64,000 bases of DNA from Eikenella glucosivorans (GCF_016025525.2 NZ_JACSGR010000008.1:1-64000); one strand, 5' to 3'; shown: positions 1-7,950, counted from the stretch's first letter. Program-made: numbers and translations. The notes: generated by a model not told the origin, from the sequence alone.

Positions 1-81
1 ACAGCCGGGGTATGCTTTTGCCTGATGAAAATAAGTAAAGATGAAAATAATTGGAAGCCTGTGGGCGGGATAAAAGAATAG

Positions 82-675
82 TCAATTAAAATAAAAATAG
101 GACAATAGCGCATCGTCAAATCGGGCGTAATCAGACAATACGGTACGCAGATACCGCTTAATATTCGCCCACATCTTCTCAATCGGGTTGAGTTCGGGTG
201 AATAAGGTGCAAGAGGCAATACCTTATGTCCCGATTTTCCCGCCGTTTCCCGTAAGACGCCCATACGGTGAAACCGTGCATTATCTAAAATAATCACCGA
301 TTTTTGAGTCAATCCGGGCAGCAGGCATTGCCGAAACCACGCTTCAAAAAAGACACCGGTCATCGTATGTTGATAAACCATCGGAGCAATCCGCCGGTTG
401 CCGACTTGTGCGGACACAAGAGATAAGCGCCGGTATCTTCTCCCGCTTACCTTCGCCTTCACTAGTTGCCCTTTCGGGCTGCGGGCATAGGGACGGAACA
501 GGTAGCGGTCAAATCCCGTTTCGTCCAAATAAACACGTCGGTAGTCGGAAAGTTCGGCCGGCCGTGTCAAATAATGCGTTACTTTGGCCGGGTCTTGTTC
601 TTTGTAAGTGGTGGTCTTTTTTTGCGCGTCATCCCCATCTGTTTGGGTGCATGGCAAATGGCGGCTGCCGTACAA
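82..675 (-). CDS. IS630 transposase, catalytic frame (orfB)
   Basis: This frame carries the DDE catalytic domain. The three acidic positions expected in the family are all visible: LDETGF, ILDNARFH and NPIEKMW. The first 20 or so residues before the A7 run are probably not translated in this frame; the natural product is orfA joined to orfB by a -1 shift, giving roughly 280 residues, the normal IS630 length. The stop codon lies inside the left inverted repeat. The intact catalytic triad means the element could still be active if frameshifting occurs. A simple inactivating indel is the alternative. Confidence 0.8.
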   Translation of the reverse strand: MYGSRHLPCTQTDGDDAQKKTTTYKEQDPAKVTHYLTRPAELSDYRRVYLDETGFDRYLFRPYARSPKGQLVKAKVSGRRYRRLSLVSAQVGNRRIAPMVYQHTMTGVFFEAWFRQCLLPGLTQKSVIILDNARFHRMGVLRETAGKSGHKVLPLAPYSPELNPIEKMWANIKRYLRTVLSDYARFDDALLSYFYFN

Positions 676-929
676 TCAAAGTGTTTGGCGATTTCATGCG
701 GATAGGCATCCGGGTATCGCCCGACATATCGAGCCAGTTTTTGCCTGTCCAATTTGGCGGCATTTCGACCTGTGACCTGATGTTTCAAGCTGCCTGTTTG
801 TTGTTTAAGGCGGATCCACAGGTAAAGCGTGTTTCTGGACAGTTTGAACGTTGTTGCGGTTTGACTGATATTTTTACATTGCTCGTAATAGGTTAAGGCT
901 TTGTTTCGCAAATCCGCAGAGTATGCCAT
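579..929 (-). CDS. IS630 transposase, N-terminal frame (orfA)
   Basis: This 116-residue frame starts MAYSADLRNKAL and holds the helix-turn-helix DNA-binding part of an IS630 transposase (KNISQTATTFKLSRNTLYLW is the recognition region). It has no catalytic acidic residues. Those lie in the following frame (82-675), which is shifted by -1. Homology is continuous across the A7 run at 617-623, after which orfA reads a short unrelated tail. The protein is presumably made either as this short DNA-binding form or as a fusion by frameshifting. Confidence 0.8.
   Translation of the reverse strand: MAYSADLRNKALTYYEQCKNISQTATTFKLSRNTLYLWIRLKQQTGSLKHQVTGRNAAKLDRQKLARYVGRYPDAYPHEIAKHFDCTAAAICHAPKQMGMTRKKRPPLTKNKTRPK
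617..623 (-). other. A7 slippery run joining the two transposase frames
   Basis: On the minus strand the message reads CGC AAA AAA AGA in the orfA frame. Slipping back one base gives AAA AAG ACC and enters the catalytic frame. Homopolymeric A runs of this kind are known sites of programmed -1 frameshifting or transcriptional slippage in several IS families. The same sequence could also be a replication-slippage mutation. Confidence 0.5.
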
Positions 930-1024
930 GGTTAGATCTTCAAATTCGAGTATCGTACTATTTTGTTTTTAATTTACTATAAAGAGGGGAAATGATGAAA
1001 TTTTATTATTTAAAAATAAAATGC

Positions 1025-1053
1025 TTGTGCAGAAAATAATGATAATGTATAGT
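1025..1053 (+). promoter_or_regulatory. candidate sigma-70 promoter of comEA
   Basis: A -35-like TTGTGC (1025-1030) and a -10-like TATAGT (1048-1053) are separated by 17 bp, and the region is AT-rich. The start codon of comEA is 54 bp downstream of the -10. Predicted from consensus only. Confidence 0.45.
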
Positions 1054-1107
1054 TTCATCGTTCATTTTGATTGAACATCATCCCATTAACCCCATAAGGA
1101 GTCAGGA

Positions 1108-1482
1108 ATGAAAAAGTTTTTGTTTGCGGTTTTTACTTTGCTCAGCTTTTCTTGGGCATTGGCACAAGTTAATATTAATACGGCTACCGCACAGGAGTTG
1201 CAAACTTTGAACGGTATCGGCCCGTCTAAAGCTGCGGCAATTGTTGAATACCGTACAACCAATGGCCCGTTCAAATCAACTGAAGACATCAAAAACGTAC
1301 GCGGTATCGGCAATGGTATTTATCAGAAGATCTCTGCGGAAATTACTGTGGGTAATGGTCAAGCTGCTCGTACTCCTGCCGCTAATCGTCAAGCTGTATC
1401 TCCGCAACAGCCGGCAGCTGCAAAACCGGCTACACCTGCTGCGAAACCCGCTGCAAACAAGCCTTCTTCTGCTAAGCCGTAA
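1108..1482 (+). CDS. comEA: ComEA-family helix-hairpin-helix DNA-binding protein
   Basis: ComEA binds double-stranded DNA in the periplasm and helps pull it through the outer membrane during natural transformation. The 124-residue protein has a signal peptide (about 1-19, ending SWALA). Two helix-hairpin-helix motifs follow (LNGIGPSKAAAIVEY near 34-48 and VRGIGNGIYQKISAEI near 64-79). The low-complexity Ala/Pro/Lys tail is probably disordered. AAGGAG lies just upstream of the ATG. The gene sits alone between two IS630 elements. A transformation protein fits a genome this rich in uptake sequences. Confidence 0.92.
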   Translation: MKKFLFAVFTLLSFSWALAQVNINTATAQELQTLNGIGPSKAAAIVEYRTTNGPFKSTEDIKNVRGIGNGIYQKISAEITVGNGQAARTPAANRQAVSPQQPAAAKPATPAAKPAANKPSSAKP

Positions 1483-1522
1483 AATTTAGACATCAGAATA
1501 CTGATACGGTTAAATAAACAAT

Positions 1523-1568
1523 AAAACCGCTGTAAGCTCCCTTGTTTGGGCTAACAGCGGCTTTTTAT
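1523..1568 (+). terminator. rho-independent terminator after comEA
   Basis: CCGCTGT at 1527 pairs with ACAGCGG ending at 1560, the stem is extended by a GC-rich inner part, and CTTTTTAT follows. It lies about 45 bp after the comEA stop codon. Confidence 0.75.
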
Positions 1569-1612
1569 ATCTTTGTGCCCGTTGATTTTCAGGTAGCCTG
1601 TGGTTGTTATAA

Positions 1613-2481
1613 CTAACATACTTAATTTTAGATACACTTTTGAAACAACCGATCAATATCGTCAATCCGATTCTTTTGCCGCATACGTTTGATCCAAGCC
1701 CAAGTATGCTCAATCGGATTCAAGTCAGGACTGTATGGGGATAACCACAATACGGAATGCTTGTGTTTCTCAAGCATCTTCATGACCGCCCCTTTATGAA
1801 AAGTCGCATTGTCCATGACCACCACACTGTTTTCAGGCAGGTTGGGAATCAGCACCTGTTCCGCCCACCCGTCGAATACCTGACGGTTGATACTGCAATC
1901 AAACAGGCTGACAGCAAACAGCCTACCCCCATGTAATGCCCCTATGGCATTGGTTTGGTTTCTGCCCTGCCAGTCATAACGGGCATAACACCGCTTTCCC
2001 CTCGGGGCGCAACCATAAGGACGGTAGGTATTTTTTCGAAACCCGCTTTCATCCAAGTAAACAATAGGCCGATTTTTACGGATAAAGCGGTGCAGCCGTT
2101 TCAGGAATCTTTTTCTACGGGTCGGATCGGCCTTCGGGTGGCGGTTGGTTTTTTTACGGGTAATGCCGTACCGCCTTAAGGCTTTGTGAATGCCGTCGGT
2201 AGAGCAGTTGAAGCGCTTTGCTCTTTCATAACCGTAGGAATCGGGATATTGAGCAATATCCTCCAACAACGCCTCTTTGCTGATTTTTCGGGGAGCTCGC
2301 TGTTTGGGTTGCTTTGCGGTTTGGGGACGTTTCCAATAGACGATGGTGGAAAGGGCGATGTCGAACTCTTGGGCAACTTCACGGCAGCTCATGCCTTGTG
2401 CGAGCTTGTTGAGGACGAGGTGTTTGAAGTCTTTGAGTAGGCTATGATGGCTGGAAATGTATATAAAATTTAGTATGTTAG
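1613..2481 (-). mobile_element. IS630-family insertion sequence, copy 2
   Basis: This second IS630 element is about 870 bp. Its terminal inverted repeats at 1613-1636 and 2458-2481 match at 22 of 24 positions and begin CTAACATACT. These ends and the encoded protein differ clearly from those of copy 1, so the two elements are different IS630 members rather than a duplicated copy. It lies between the comEA terminator and the 3' end of fau and appears not to interrupt a gene. Confidence 0.85.
1628..2392 (-). CDS. IS630-family transposase, start codon unclear
   Basis: The 254-residue frame has an N-terminal helix-turn-helix (MSCREVAQEFDIALSTIVYW) and a DDE domain with LDESGF, VMDNATFH and NPIEHTW. 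The catalytic triad is intact. The frame stays open upstream of the first ATG through a region that reads like the normal transposase N-terminus (DFKHLVLNKLAQG) up to the inverted repeat, but I find no ATG, GTG or TTG there. Either translation starts internally at 2392, giving a shortened protein, or the original start has been mutated. The stop lies inside the left inverted repeat. Confidence 0.75.
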   Translation of the reverse strand: MSCREVAQEFDIALSTIVYWKRPQTAKQPKQRAPRKISKEALLEDIAQYPDSYGYERAKRFNCSTDGIHKALRRYGITRKKTNRHPKADPTRRKRFLKRLHRFIRKNRPIVYLDESGFRKNTYRPYGCAPRGKRCYARYDWQGRNQTNAIGALHGGRLFAVSLFDCSINRQVFDGWAEQVLIPNLPENSVVVMDNATFHKGAVMKMLEKHKHSVLWLSPYSPDLNPIEHTWAWIKRMRQKNRIDDIDRLFQKCI

Positions 2482-2585
2482 CTATAGCAGGCTACCTGAA
2501 AAGTTATTGGGATAGAAAAGGGGTTATCTGAAAACGTAATGAAGAGAAGTTGCTGCGAAGTCAAAACTGATTTGATTTTTCGCAT

Positions 2586-3173
2586 TCAATATTTGTCAAA
2601 GTGCTGAACCCCGGTTTCGCAAACCCATTTGTCGAGTCGCATATCGTGGGGCTCTGTGGGCAGGATGTCGGTTTGCTGGCAGGCGAAGCCGGCGCCGATT
2701 TTGAGTGGACAGAGGCGGTGGCGGGTGGCGGCGAAGGTGACATCGTAGTAGCCGCCACCTTGGCCCATGCGGTAGCCGCGCTTGTCGATACCAATGAGGG
2801 GGACGATGATGCCGTGCAGGTTGTGAATGCGGATTTTCCTGCCGGCGAACTGGGGAATGCGCAGTTTGCCTTTGCGCTGGCGCTCGGGGCGGCCGGCGGC
2901 AGGATAGGGGGTGAACCACAGGCGCTGCTTGCCGGGCTGGATATAGGGCAGGTAGAGGCGGGTGCCGCGTGCCCGTGCAGCAGTGATGAGGCTGCTTAGC
3001 CGCAATTCGCTGCCGATGGGCCAATAGACGGCAAGGCGTTTGCCGCGTTTCAGGTAGCCTTTGAGCAAGCGGTTGATGCGTTGCTCGGCGCGTTGTCGTT
3101 CGATGAGGGGGATGGCTTGCCGGGTGCGGCGCAGGTGGCGGCGGATTTCATTTTTTGCATTGGTTTGGGTCAT
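2586..3173 (-). CDS. fau: 5-formyltetrahydrofolate cyclo-ligase
   Basis: This cytosolic enzyme converts 5-formyl-THF to 5,10-methenyl-THF using ATP, returning a folate storage or inhibitory form to one-carbon metabolism. The 195-residue length is typical. The family signature GYRMGQGGGYYD is present near residues 133-144 and forms the nucleotide and Mg2+ site. Residues GYLK near 39-42 are encoded by a DUS. It starts 16 bp after the stop of the upstream antiporter gene and is probably cotranscribed with it. IS630 copy 2 follows about 100 bp downstream. Confidence 0.9.
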   Translation of the reverse strand: MTQTNAKNEIRRHLRRTRQAIPLIERQRAEQRINRLLKGYLKRGKRLAVYWPIGSELRLSSLITAARARGTRLYLPYIQPGKQRLWFTPYPAAGRPERQRKGKLRIPQFAGRKIRIHNLHGIIVPLIGIDKRGYRMGQGGGYYDVTFAATRHRLCPLKIGAGFACQQTDILPTEPHDMRLDKWVCETGVQHFDKY

Positions 3174-3189
3174 GATGTTGTGGCCGGGG

Positions 3190-5067
3190 CTAGGCCAGTC
3201 CTTTTTTCATGCGGGTCCAGCTGTCGGGGTCTTCCTGCCAGTCCACGTGCTCGCCGCGCAGTAGGGCCTGCATCATATTGCCGGTTTCGGCGTCGATTTC
3301 TTGCGAGGTTTTAATGAGGGCTTCATTGGCGAACAGCGGGATATCAGGGCTGTAGGCATCGGCCAGTTTGTCCATCTGGTAGCGGTCGCGTGCGGCATAG
3401 AACTCGCTCAGCTCCTGGGCTTTATTGCTGTTGATGCCGAGTTTTTCCAAGGCAATCCGGCCGCTGCGGATGGCGGCATCGGCCATTTCTCGGATAATGT
3501 AGTCGGCGCCAGCGTGGTGCAGATCGTAGGCATGAAGACGGTCGTGAGCGCGGGCGATCACGGGCAGGTTGGGATAATGGCGGTGGACGAATTCGACAAT
3601 TTCGGTGGATTGCTGGCGGTTGCCGATGCCAACGACCAAGAGTTTGGCGTGCGCCAGGCCGATGGAATTGAGCAGTTCGGGACGGGTAGCGTCGCCGTAG
3701 TAGGTTTTGCTGCCGTATTTAGTGAGCCCTTCCACGGTGTCAGCATGGAAGTCGATGACCGTGGTGTGGAAGCCGCAGGCGGTAAGCATGCTGTTTACTT
3801 GCCGGCCGAAGCGGCCGTGGCCGAGCAGGATAACCGGGTTTTCTTCTTCGACCACGTCTTGCGGGCGGTCTTGGTTTTCTTCGGCGATACCGCGCGGCAC
3901 CACGATTTTGTCGTACACGATAAATAACAGTGGGGTGAGCAGCATGGAGAGGGCCACCACCAGTGAAATGCGATCGGCCATAGCGCGAGGCAGCACATGG
4001 CTTTGACGCGCGATGGAAAGCAGCACAAAGCCAAATTCGCCGGCCTGTGCCAGGCTCAGGGCCAAGAGTTTACTGCCCATGCGCGGCAGGCGGAACAGCA
4101 GGCCGAGGATGAACAGGATGCTGCCTTTCACTGCCAGGGTGGCCGCTGTCATGGCGAGGACGACCCAAAACTCTTTAAACAGTAGCGGGAAATTCATGCC
4201 CGCGCCCACGGTGATGAAAAACAGCCCCAGAAGCAGGCCTTTGAACGGCTCCAGATGGCTTTCCATCTCATGCCGGTACGAGCTGTTGGCCAGTGCCACA
4301 CCGGCCACAAAGGCACCCAGCGCGGGTGAAAGACCGATGAGCGACATCAGCGTGGCAATGCCCACCACCAGTGCCAGCGTGAATATGGTAAACATTTCGT
4401 TGAGCCGGATACGGCTGATGAAGCGGAACATGCGCGGCACCAAGAAGCGCACGCCCACCACAATCAGCAGGATGGCGGCAATACTTACGGCGGCGTGTAC
4501 CCAGCCGGGCTGGTCGGTGAGCAGCGTGGCGGCGTGGTTGTGCTGGTGGCGGGAGGAGGTGGCCAGCAGCGGCAGCAGCGCCAGCATCGGGATGGCGGCC
4601 ACGTCTTGAAACAGCAGGATGGCGAAGCCCGCCTGCCCGCCCGGCGTGTGCATCAGGTTTTTTTCGTTGAAGGTTTGCAGCACGATGGCGGTGGAGGAAA
4701 GCGCCAAAATGCAGCCCACCGCCACGCCCATCTGCCAGCTTTTGCCAACAGCAACGGTAATGCCGGCAATCGCCGCCACCGACAGCGCCACCTGCAAACC
4801 GCCCAGCCCCAAGAGCTTGTGCCGCAGCTGCCACAACTTTTGCGGTGCCAGCTCCAGCCCCACCAGAAACAGCATCATTACCACGCCGAATTCGGCAACG
4901 TGTTGGATAGATTCGGTTTCCTTACCGGCCAAACCCAGCATCGGGCCAATGGCGATACCGGCCATCAGATAGCCCAATACCGAGCCCAAGCCCAGTTTTT
5001 TGGAGATGAGCACCGCGGCCACGGCGAAGGCGAGGTAGATGAAGGTGTAGAGCAGGATTTGGGTCAT
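3190..5067 (-). CDS. Kef-type monovalent cation:proton antiporter (CPA2) with RCK domain
   Basis: This integral inner-membrane protein of 625 residues has a hydrophobic sodium/hydrogen exchanger domain over about residues 1-380 (SKKLGLGSVLGYLMAGIAIG near the start). A cytoplasmic RCK/TrkA-N domain follows, whose nucleotide-binding glycine motif is GHGRFGRQ around residue 410. KefB and KefC proteins share this architecture and export K+ when electrophiles deplete glutathione. The sequence cannot show whether this one is KefB, KefC or a plain exchanger, and no KefF/KefG ancillary gene is adjacent. It is likely the first gene of a unit with fau. Confidence 0.85.
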   Translation of the reverse strand: MTQILLYTFIYLAFAVAAVLISKKLGLGSVLGYLMAGIAIGPMLGLAGKETESIQHVAEFGVVMMLFLVGLELAPQKLWQLRHKLLGLGGLQVALSVAAIAGITVAVGKSWQMGVAVGCILALSSTAIVLQTFNEKNLMHTPGGQAGFAILLFQDVAAIPMLALLPLLATSSRHQHNHAATLLTDQPGWVHAAVSIAAILLIVVGVRFLVPRMFRFISRIRLNEMFTIFTLALVVGIATLMSLIGLSPALGAFVAGVALANSSYRHEMESHLEPFKGLLLGLFFITVGAGMNFPLLFKEFWVVLAMTAATLAVKGSILFILGLLFRLPRMGSKLLALSLAQAGEFGFVLLSIARQSHVLPRAMADRISLVVALSMLLTPLLFIVYDKIVVPRGIAEENQDRPQDVVEEENPVILLGHGRFGRQVNSMLTACGFHTTVIDFHADTVEGLTKYGSKTYYGDATRPELLNSIGLAHAKLLVVGIGNRQQSTEIVEFVHRHYPNLPVIARAHDRLHAYDLHHAGADYIIREMADAAIRSGRIALEKLGINSNKAQELSEFYAARDRYQMDKLADAYSPDIPLFANEALIKTSQEIDAETGNMMQALLRGEHVDWQEDPDSWTRMKKGLA

Positions 5068-5100
5068 GAACGGGGCGGATAGGTGAGCGGTTAATCAAAG

Positions 5101-5170
5101 TTTTCAGGTAGCCTGATAAGGCGGAAAAGGCTACCTGAAAAACAGCTGGCACAATATTTTCAGGTAGCCT
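5101..5170. repeat. cluster of three DUS
   Basis: TTTTCAGGTAGCCT at 5101, AGGCTACCTGAAAAA at 5128 and TTTTCAGGTAGCCT at 5157. The first two form an inverted pair able to fold as a hairpin downstream of the sirtuin gene. Confidence 0.9.
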
Positions 5171-5178
5171 GTAAGCCG

Positions 5179-5868
5179 TTAAGCCTGCCGGGCTTCGGCA
5201 ATCAGCTTTTCCACCAGCTGCGGTACGCCGTCTTTGGCTTTGGCAGCGATGATGCTGATGTTGGCCAGGCCGGCGGGCGGGCGCGGATCGACCAGGTAGC
5301 GCTCGGCTTCGTAGGGCGCGTATTGCAGCAGGCCGGCGGCAGGATACACCTGCATGGAAGTGCCGACCACCAGCACTTTGTCGGCCTGCGACACCCATTG
5401 CGCGGCGGTTTCGATCAGCGGCACGGCCTCGCCGAACCAGACGATGTGCGGGCGCATGGGGCGGCCTTCGGGGTCTTTATCGGAGAGGGATTGGTCGCCC
5501 GTCCAGTCGATAACGTATTGCTCGTTCACGCTGCTGCGGGCTTTGTTTAATTCGCCGTGCAGGTGCAGCACGGTGCGGCTGCCGGCGCGCTCGTGCAGGT
5601 CGTCTACGTTTTGGGTGATGATTTGCACTTTGTAGTATTTTTCTAGCTCGGCGAGGGCGAGGTGGGCGGCGTTGGGCTGAGCGGCCTGTGCTTGGCGGCG
5701 GCGTTCGTTGTAGAAGTCGATCACGAGTTTGGGATTGCGCTCAAATGCTTCGGGCGTGCAGACTTCTTCGACTTTGTAGCCTTCCCACAGGCCGTCGGTG
5801 TCGCGGAAGGTGCGCAGGCCGCTGTCGGCGCTGATGCCGGCACCGGTGAGGACGACGATGGTTTGCAT
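5179..5868 (-). CDS. cobB: NAD-dependent protein deacylase, sirtuin class III type
   Basis: It removes acyl groups from lysines using NAD+. The 229-residue protein shows LTGAGISADSGLRTFRD (NAD binding, 7-23), FYNERRR with the Y53/R56 pair associated with desuccinylase/desmalonylase activity, TQNVDDLHERAG (85-96) and the catalytic His104 in HLHGE. After HLHGE the two Cys-X2-Cys pairs that bind structural zinc in most sirtuins are missing; the segment runs straight to RPHIVWFGE. The protein therefore appears to be of the zinc-less kind. Gene symbol by family; substrate unknown. The 5' neighbour is a nitrilase-family gene in the same direction. Confidence 0.87.
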   Translation of the reverse strand: MQTIVVLTGAGISADSGLRTFRDTDGLWEGYKVEEVCTPEAFERNPKLVIDFYNERRRQAQAAQPNAAHLALAELEKYYKVQIITQNVDDLHERAGSRTVLHLHGELNKARSSVNEQYVIDWTGDQSLSDKDPEGRPMRPHIVWFGEAVPLIETAAQWVSQADKVLVVGTSMQVYPAAGLLQYAPYEAERYLVDPRPPAGLANISIIAAKAKDGVPQLVEKLIAEARQA

Positions 5869-5929
5869 GATGCTTGCTTTCTGGTGAGCTGTGTTGCTGT
5901 TTTCAGGCAGCAGCCTAGGTGCTGTAGGA

Positions 5930-5969
5930 AGGCTACCTGAAAAGTGTATGCTGAATTTTCAGGTAGCCT
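5930..5969. repeat. inverted DUS pair
   Basis: AGGCTACCTGAAAA at 5930 and TTTTCAGGTAGCCT ending at 5969, separated by about 13 bases. It lies just after the nitrilase-family gene and can form a terminator-like hairpin for it. Confidence 0.85.
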
Positions 5970-5975
5970 GATTGT

Positions 5976-6782
5976 TTAAAACCGGCGGTGTTGCAGGGCG
6001 GGGAGCTGGTTGCGCACGGTGTGCAGACGCTGGGGTTTGAGCTCGGCCATGATCCAGCCTTCGTCTTCGGGCAGTTCGGCGAGGATTTCGCCCCAGGGGT
6101 CGATGATCATGCTGTGGCCGTAGGTGCGCCGCCCGCTGTCGTGCAGGCCGCCTTGGGCGGCGGCAATGACGTAGCATTGGTTTTCGATGGCGCGGGCTTG
6201 CAGCAGGATTTGCCAGTGGGCTTTGCCTGTGGTGTAGGTAAAAGCGGCGGGCAGGAGCAACACGTCGAAAGGTTGTTGGGCACGGAAGATTTCAGGAAAA
6301 CGTAGGTCGTAGCACACGCCTTGGCCATAGCGCCAGCCGTCGATTTCTACGGTAGCGGGGATGTGGTTGCCGGCTTCGATGGTGTCGGCTTCGCGGTAGC
6401 TTTCGCCGATGCCGGTGTAGCTGAAGAGGTGGGCTTTGTCGTAGCGGCTGAGGCATTGGCCGTCGCGGCCGTAAACAAGCTGGCTGTTGATGATTTTGCC
6501 GCTTTGGCTGGCGAGCAGGGGGATGCTGCCGCCGAATAAGACGATACGGTGGCGGGCGGCGAGCTCGGCCATAAAAATTTGTAGGGGGCCACGGCCGAAT
6601 TGTTCGGCTAAGGCGAGTTTGTCTGTATCGTGCCGGCCCATCAGCGGCCAGTATTCGGGCAGGAGCACCCAGTCGGCGCCGGCTTGGGCGGCAGCGGCGA
6701 CTTGCTGCACAACGCTGCGGCGGTTGACGGCGGGGTCGGTGTGGGAAACGAGTTGGATGGCGGCGGCGCGTATGGTTTGCAT
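5976..6782 (-). CDS. carbon-nitrogen hydrolase (nitrilase superfamily, Nit-like amidase)
   Basis: This cytosolic amidase has 268 residues. The Glu-Lys-Cys catalytic triad is visible: Glu43 in LLPEYW, Lys116 in YDKAHLF and Cys157 in GVCYDLRFPE. The arrangement is that of the Nit/NIT2 branch, which includes deaminated-glutathione amidase and omega-amidase. The exact substrate cannot be assigned from sequence alone. The start MQTIRAAAIQ agrees with the family. It may be transcribed with the sirtuin gene, although an inverted DUS pair lies between them. Confidence 0.85.
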   Translation of the reverse strand: MQTIRAAAIQLVSHTDPAVNRRSVVQQVAAAAQAGADWVLLPEYWPLMGRHDTDKLALAEQFGRGPLQIFMAELAARHRIVLFGGSIPLLASQSGKIINSQLVYGRDGQCLSRYDKAHLFSYTGIGESYREADTIEAGNHIPATVEIDGWRYGQGVCYDLRFPEIFRAQQPFDVLLLPAAFTYTTGKAHWQILLQARAIENQCYVIAAAQGGLHDSGRRTYGHSMIIDPWGEILAELPEDEGWIMAELKPQRLHTVRNQLPALQHRRF

Positions 6783-6820
6783 GGCGGGTGTGTCTTTATG
6801 CTAAAGGGTTGTAAAGGGGA

Positions 6821-6872
6821 GGGCTACCTGAAAGCAGCGACTTCTGCGAAGCCGAAAGTTTTCAGGTAGCCT
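6821..6872. repeat. inverted DUS pair enclosing a CTTCTGCGAAG hairpin
   Basis: GGGCTACCTGAAA at 6821 and TTTTCAGGTAGCCT ending at 6872. The spacer carries ACTTCTGCGAAGCC, a short form of the nested repeat seen at 27.8, 38.5, 39.6 and 44.3 kb. It lies between fbp and the nitrilase-family gene. Confidence 0.8.
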
Positions 6873-6878
6873 TTTGGT

Positions 6879-7853
6879 TTATTGTTGGTGCAGGCGGGTA
6901 ACGTATTCTACTTCTTCGCGGCTGCCCATGATTACGGCCACGCGCTGGTGCAGGCCTTCGGGCCGGATGTCGAGCATGGGCTCTCGGGCATTGCTGCTGG
7001 CGCCGCCGGCTTGTTCGATGATGAGGCTTAACGGGTTGGCTTCGTACATCAGGCGCAGTTTGCCGGGCTTGGCGGGGTCGCGGGCATCTTTGGGATACAT
7101 GAAAATGCCACCGCGCATGAGGATGCGGTGGATTTCGGCCACCATGCTGGCGACCCAGCGCATATTGTAGTTTTTGCCGCGGGGGCCGGTGTCGCCGGCG
7201 AGCAGCTCGGCAATATATTGCTGCATGGGCGGCTGCCAATGGCGCTGGTTGGACATATTGATGGCGAATTCGCGCGCTTGCTGCGGGATTTGCGGGTTGA
7301 GCTGGGTTTGGACAAATTGGCCGTTGCTGCCGAGGGTGAACACGGCCACGCCGTGGCGCAGGCAGAGTACGAGCTGGGTTTGCGGGCCGTAGAGGGCATA
7401 GCCGCTGGCGATTTGTTCGCGGCCGCTTTGCAGGAAGGATTGGGTGGAAAGCGCGCCTTCTGGCTTTTTCAGGATGGAGAAGATGGTGCCGACGGAGATG
7501 TTGATGTCGATATTGGACGAGCCGTCTAAGGGGTCGAACAGCACCAAGTAGCCGCCCTGCTGGTTGGCGGGCACGAACTGCTCTTCTTCTTCGCTGGCCA
7601 GGCCGGCCACGGCGGGGTTTGCGCGGAGGGCGTCGATGAGGATTTGGTTGGCGATAACGTCTAGTTTTTTCTGCGCTTCGTCTTGCACATTGCTGCTGCC
7701 GGCTTCGCCGAGCACGCCGGCGAGCGCGCCTTGGCGCACTTGGCCGCTGATGGTTTGGCAGGCTTGGGCTAGGGTGGAAACGACGCTGCCGAGTTCGGTG
7801 GGCAGATGGTGTTCGGCGAGGTGTTGCTGGAGGAATTCGGATAGGGTGGGCAT
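6879..7853 (-). CDS. fbp: fructose-1,6-bisphosphatase class 1
   Basis: The enzyme hydrolyses fructose-1,6-bisphosphate to fructose-6-phosphate, the committed step of gluconeogenesis. The 324-residue length is standard. Metal and phosphate ligands are visible: the acidic run SEEEEQ near 88-92 and LFDPLDGSSNID near 105-116. The C-terminal region (LRLMYEANPLSLIIEQAGG) is typical of the active-site lysine and sugar-binding part. The start MPTLSEFLQQ fits other neisserial proteins. It is monocistronic, with DUS pairs on both sides. Confidence 0.95.
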   Translation of the reverse strand: MPTLSEFLQQHLAEHHLPTELGSVVSTLAQACQTISGQVRQGALAGVLGEAGSSNVQDEAQKKLDVIANQILIDALRANPAVAGLASEEEEQFVPANQQGGYLVLFDPLDGSSNIDINISVGTIFSILKKPEGALSTQSFLQSGREQIASGYALYGPQTQLVLCLRHGVAVFTLGSNGQFVQTQLNPQIPQQAREFAINMSNQRHWQPPMQQYIAELLAGDTGPRGKNYNMRWVASMVAEIHRILMRGGIFMYPKDARDPAKPGKLRLMYEANPLSLIIEQAGGASSNAREPMLDIRPEGLHQRVAVIMGSREEVEYVTRLHQQ

Positions 7854-7883
7854 GGGGAGCTCGGTGGGAAGGTTTCGATATAA

Positions 7884-7950
7884 AGGCTACCTGAAAACTG
7901 CGTTTGAAGCAGGCGCTTTGTGTGCGATGGAAACCGTTTTTCAGGTAGCC
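7884..7950. repeat. inverted DUS pair upstream of fbp
   Basis: AGGCTACCTGAAAA at 7884 and TTTTCAGGTAGCC ending at 7950, with a spacer of about 40 bases. It lies in the gap between the DUF2059 gene and fbp, where it could end transcription from the former. Confidence 0.8.

Larger units (their letters stand above)
78..980 (-). mobile_element. IS630-family insertion sequence, copy 1
   Basis: The element is about 0.9 kb. Imperfect terminal inverted repeats are visible at 78-107 and 951-980, agreeing at 25 of 30 positions and beginning ATAGT at each outer end. The interior encodes a two-frame DDE transposase on the minus strand. IS630 elements insert at TA, and TA dinucleotides are present at both ends, but without an empty site the exact boundary is uncertain by a few bases. 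The right end lies about 45 bp upstream of the likely comEA promoter, so insertion may have replaced upstream control DNA of comEA. Confidence 0.85.

Noticed and set aside
78..2481. Composite transposon carrying comEA
   Set aside because: The two flanking IS630 copies have different inverted repeats and proteins, so they are unlikely to mobilise the interval together.
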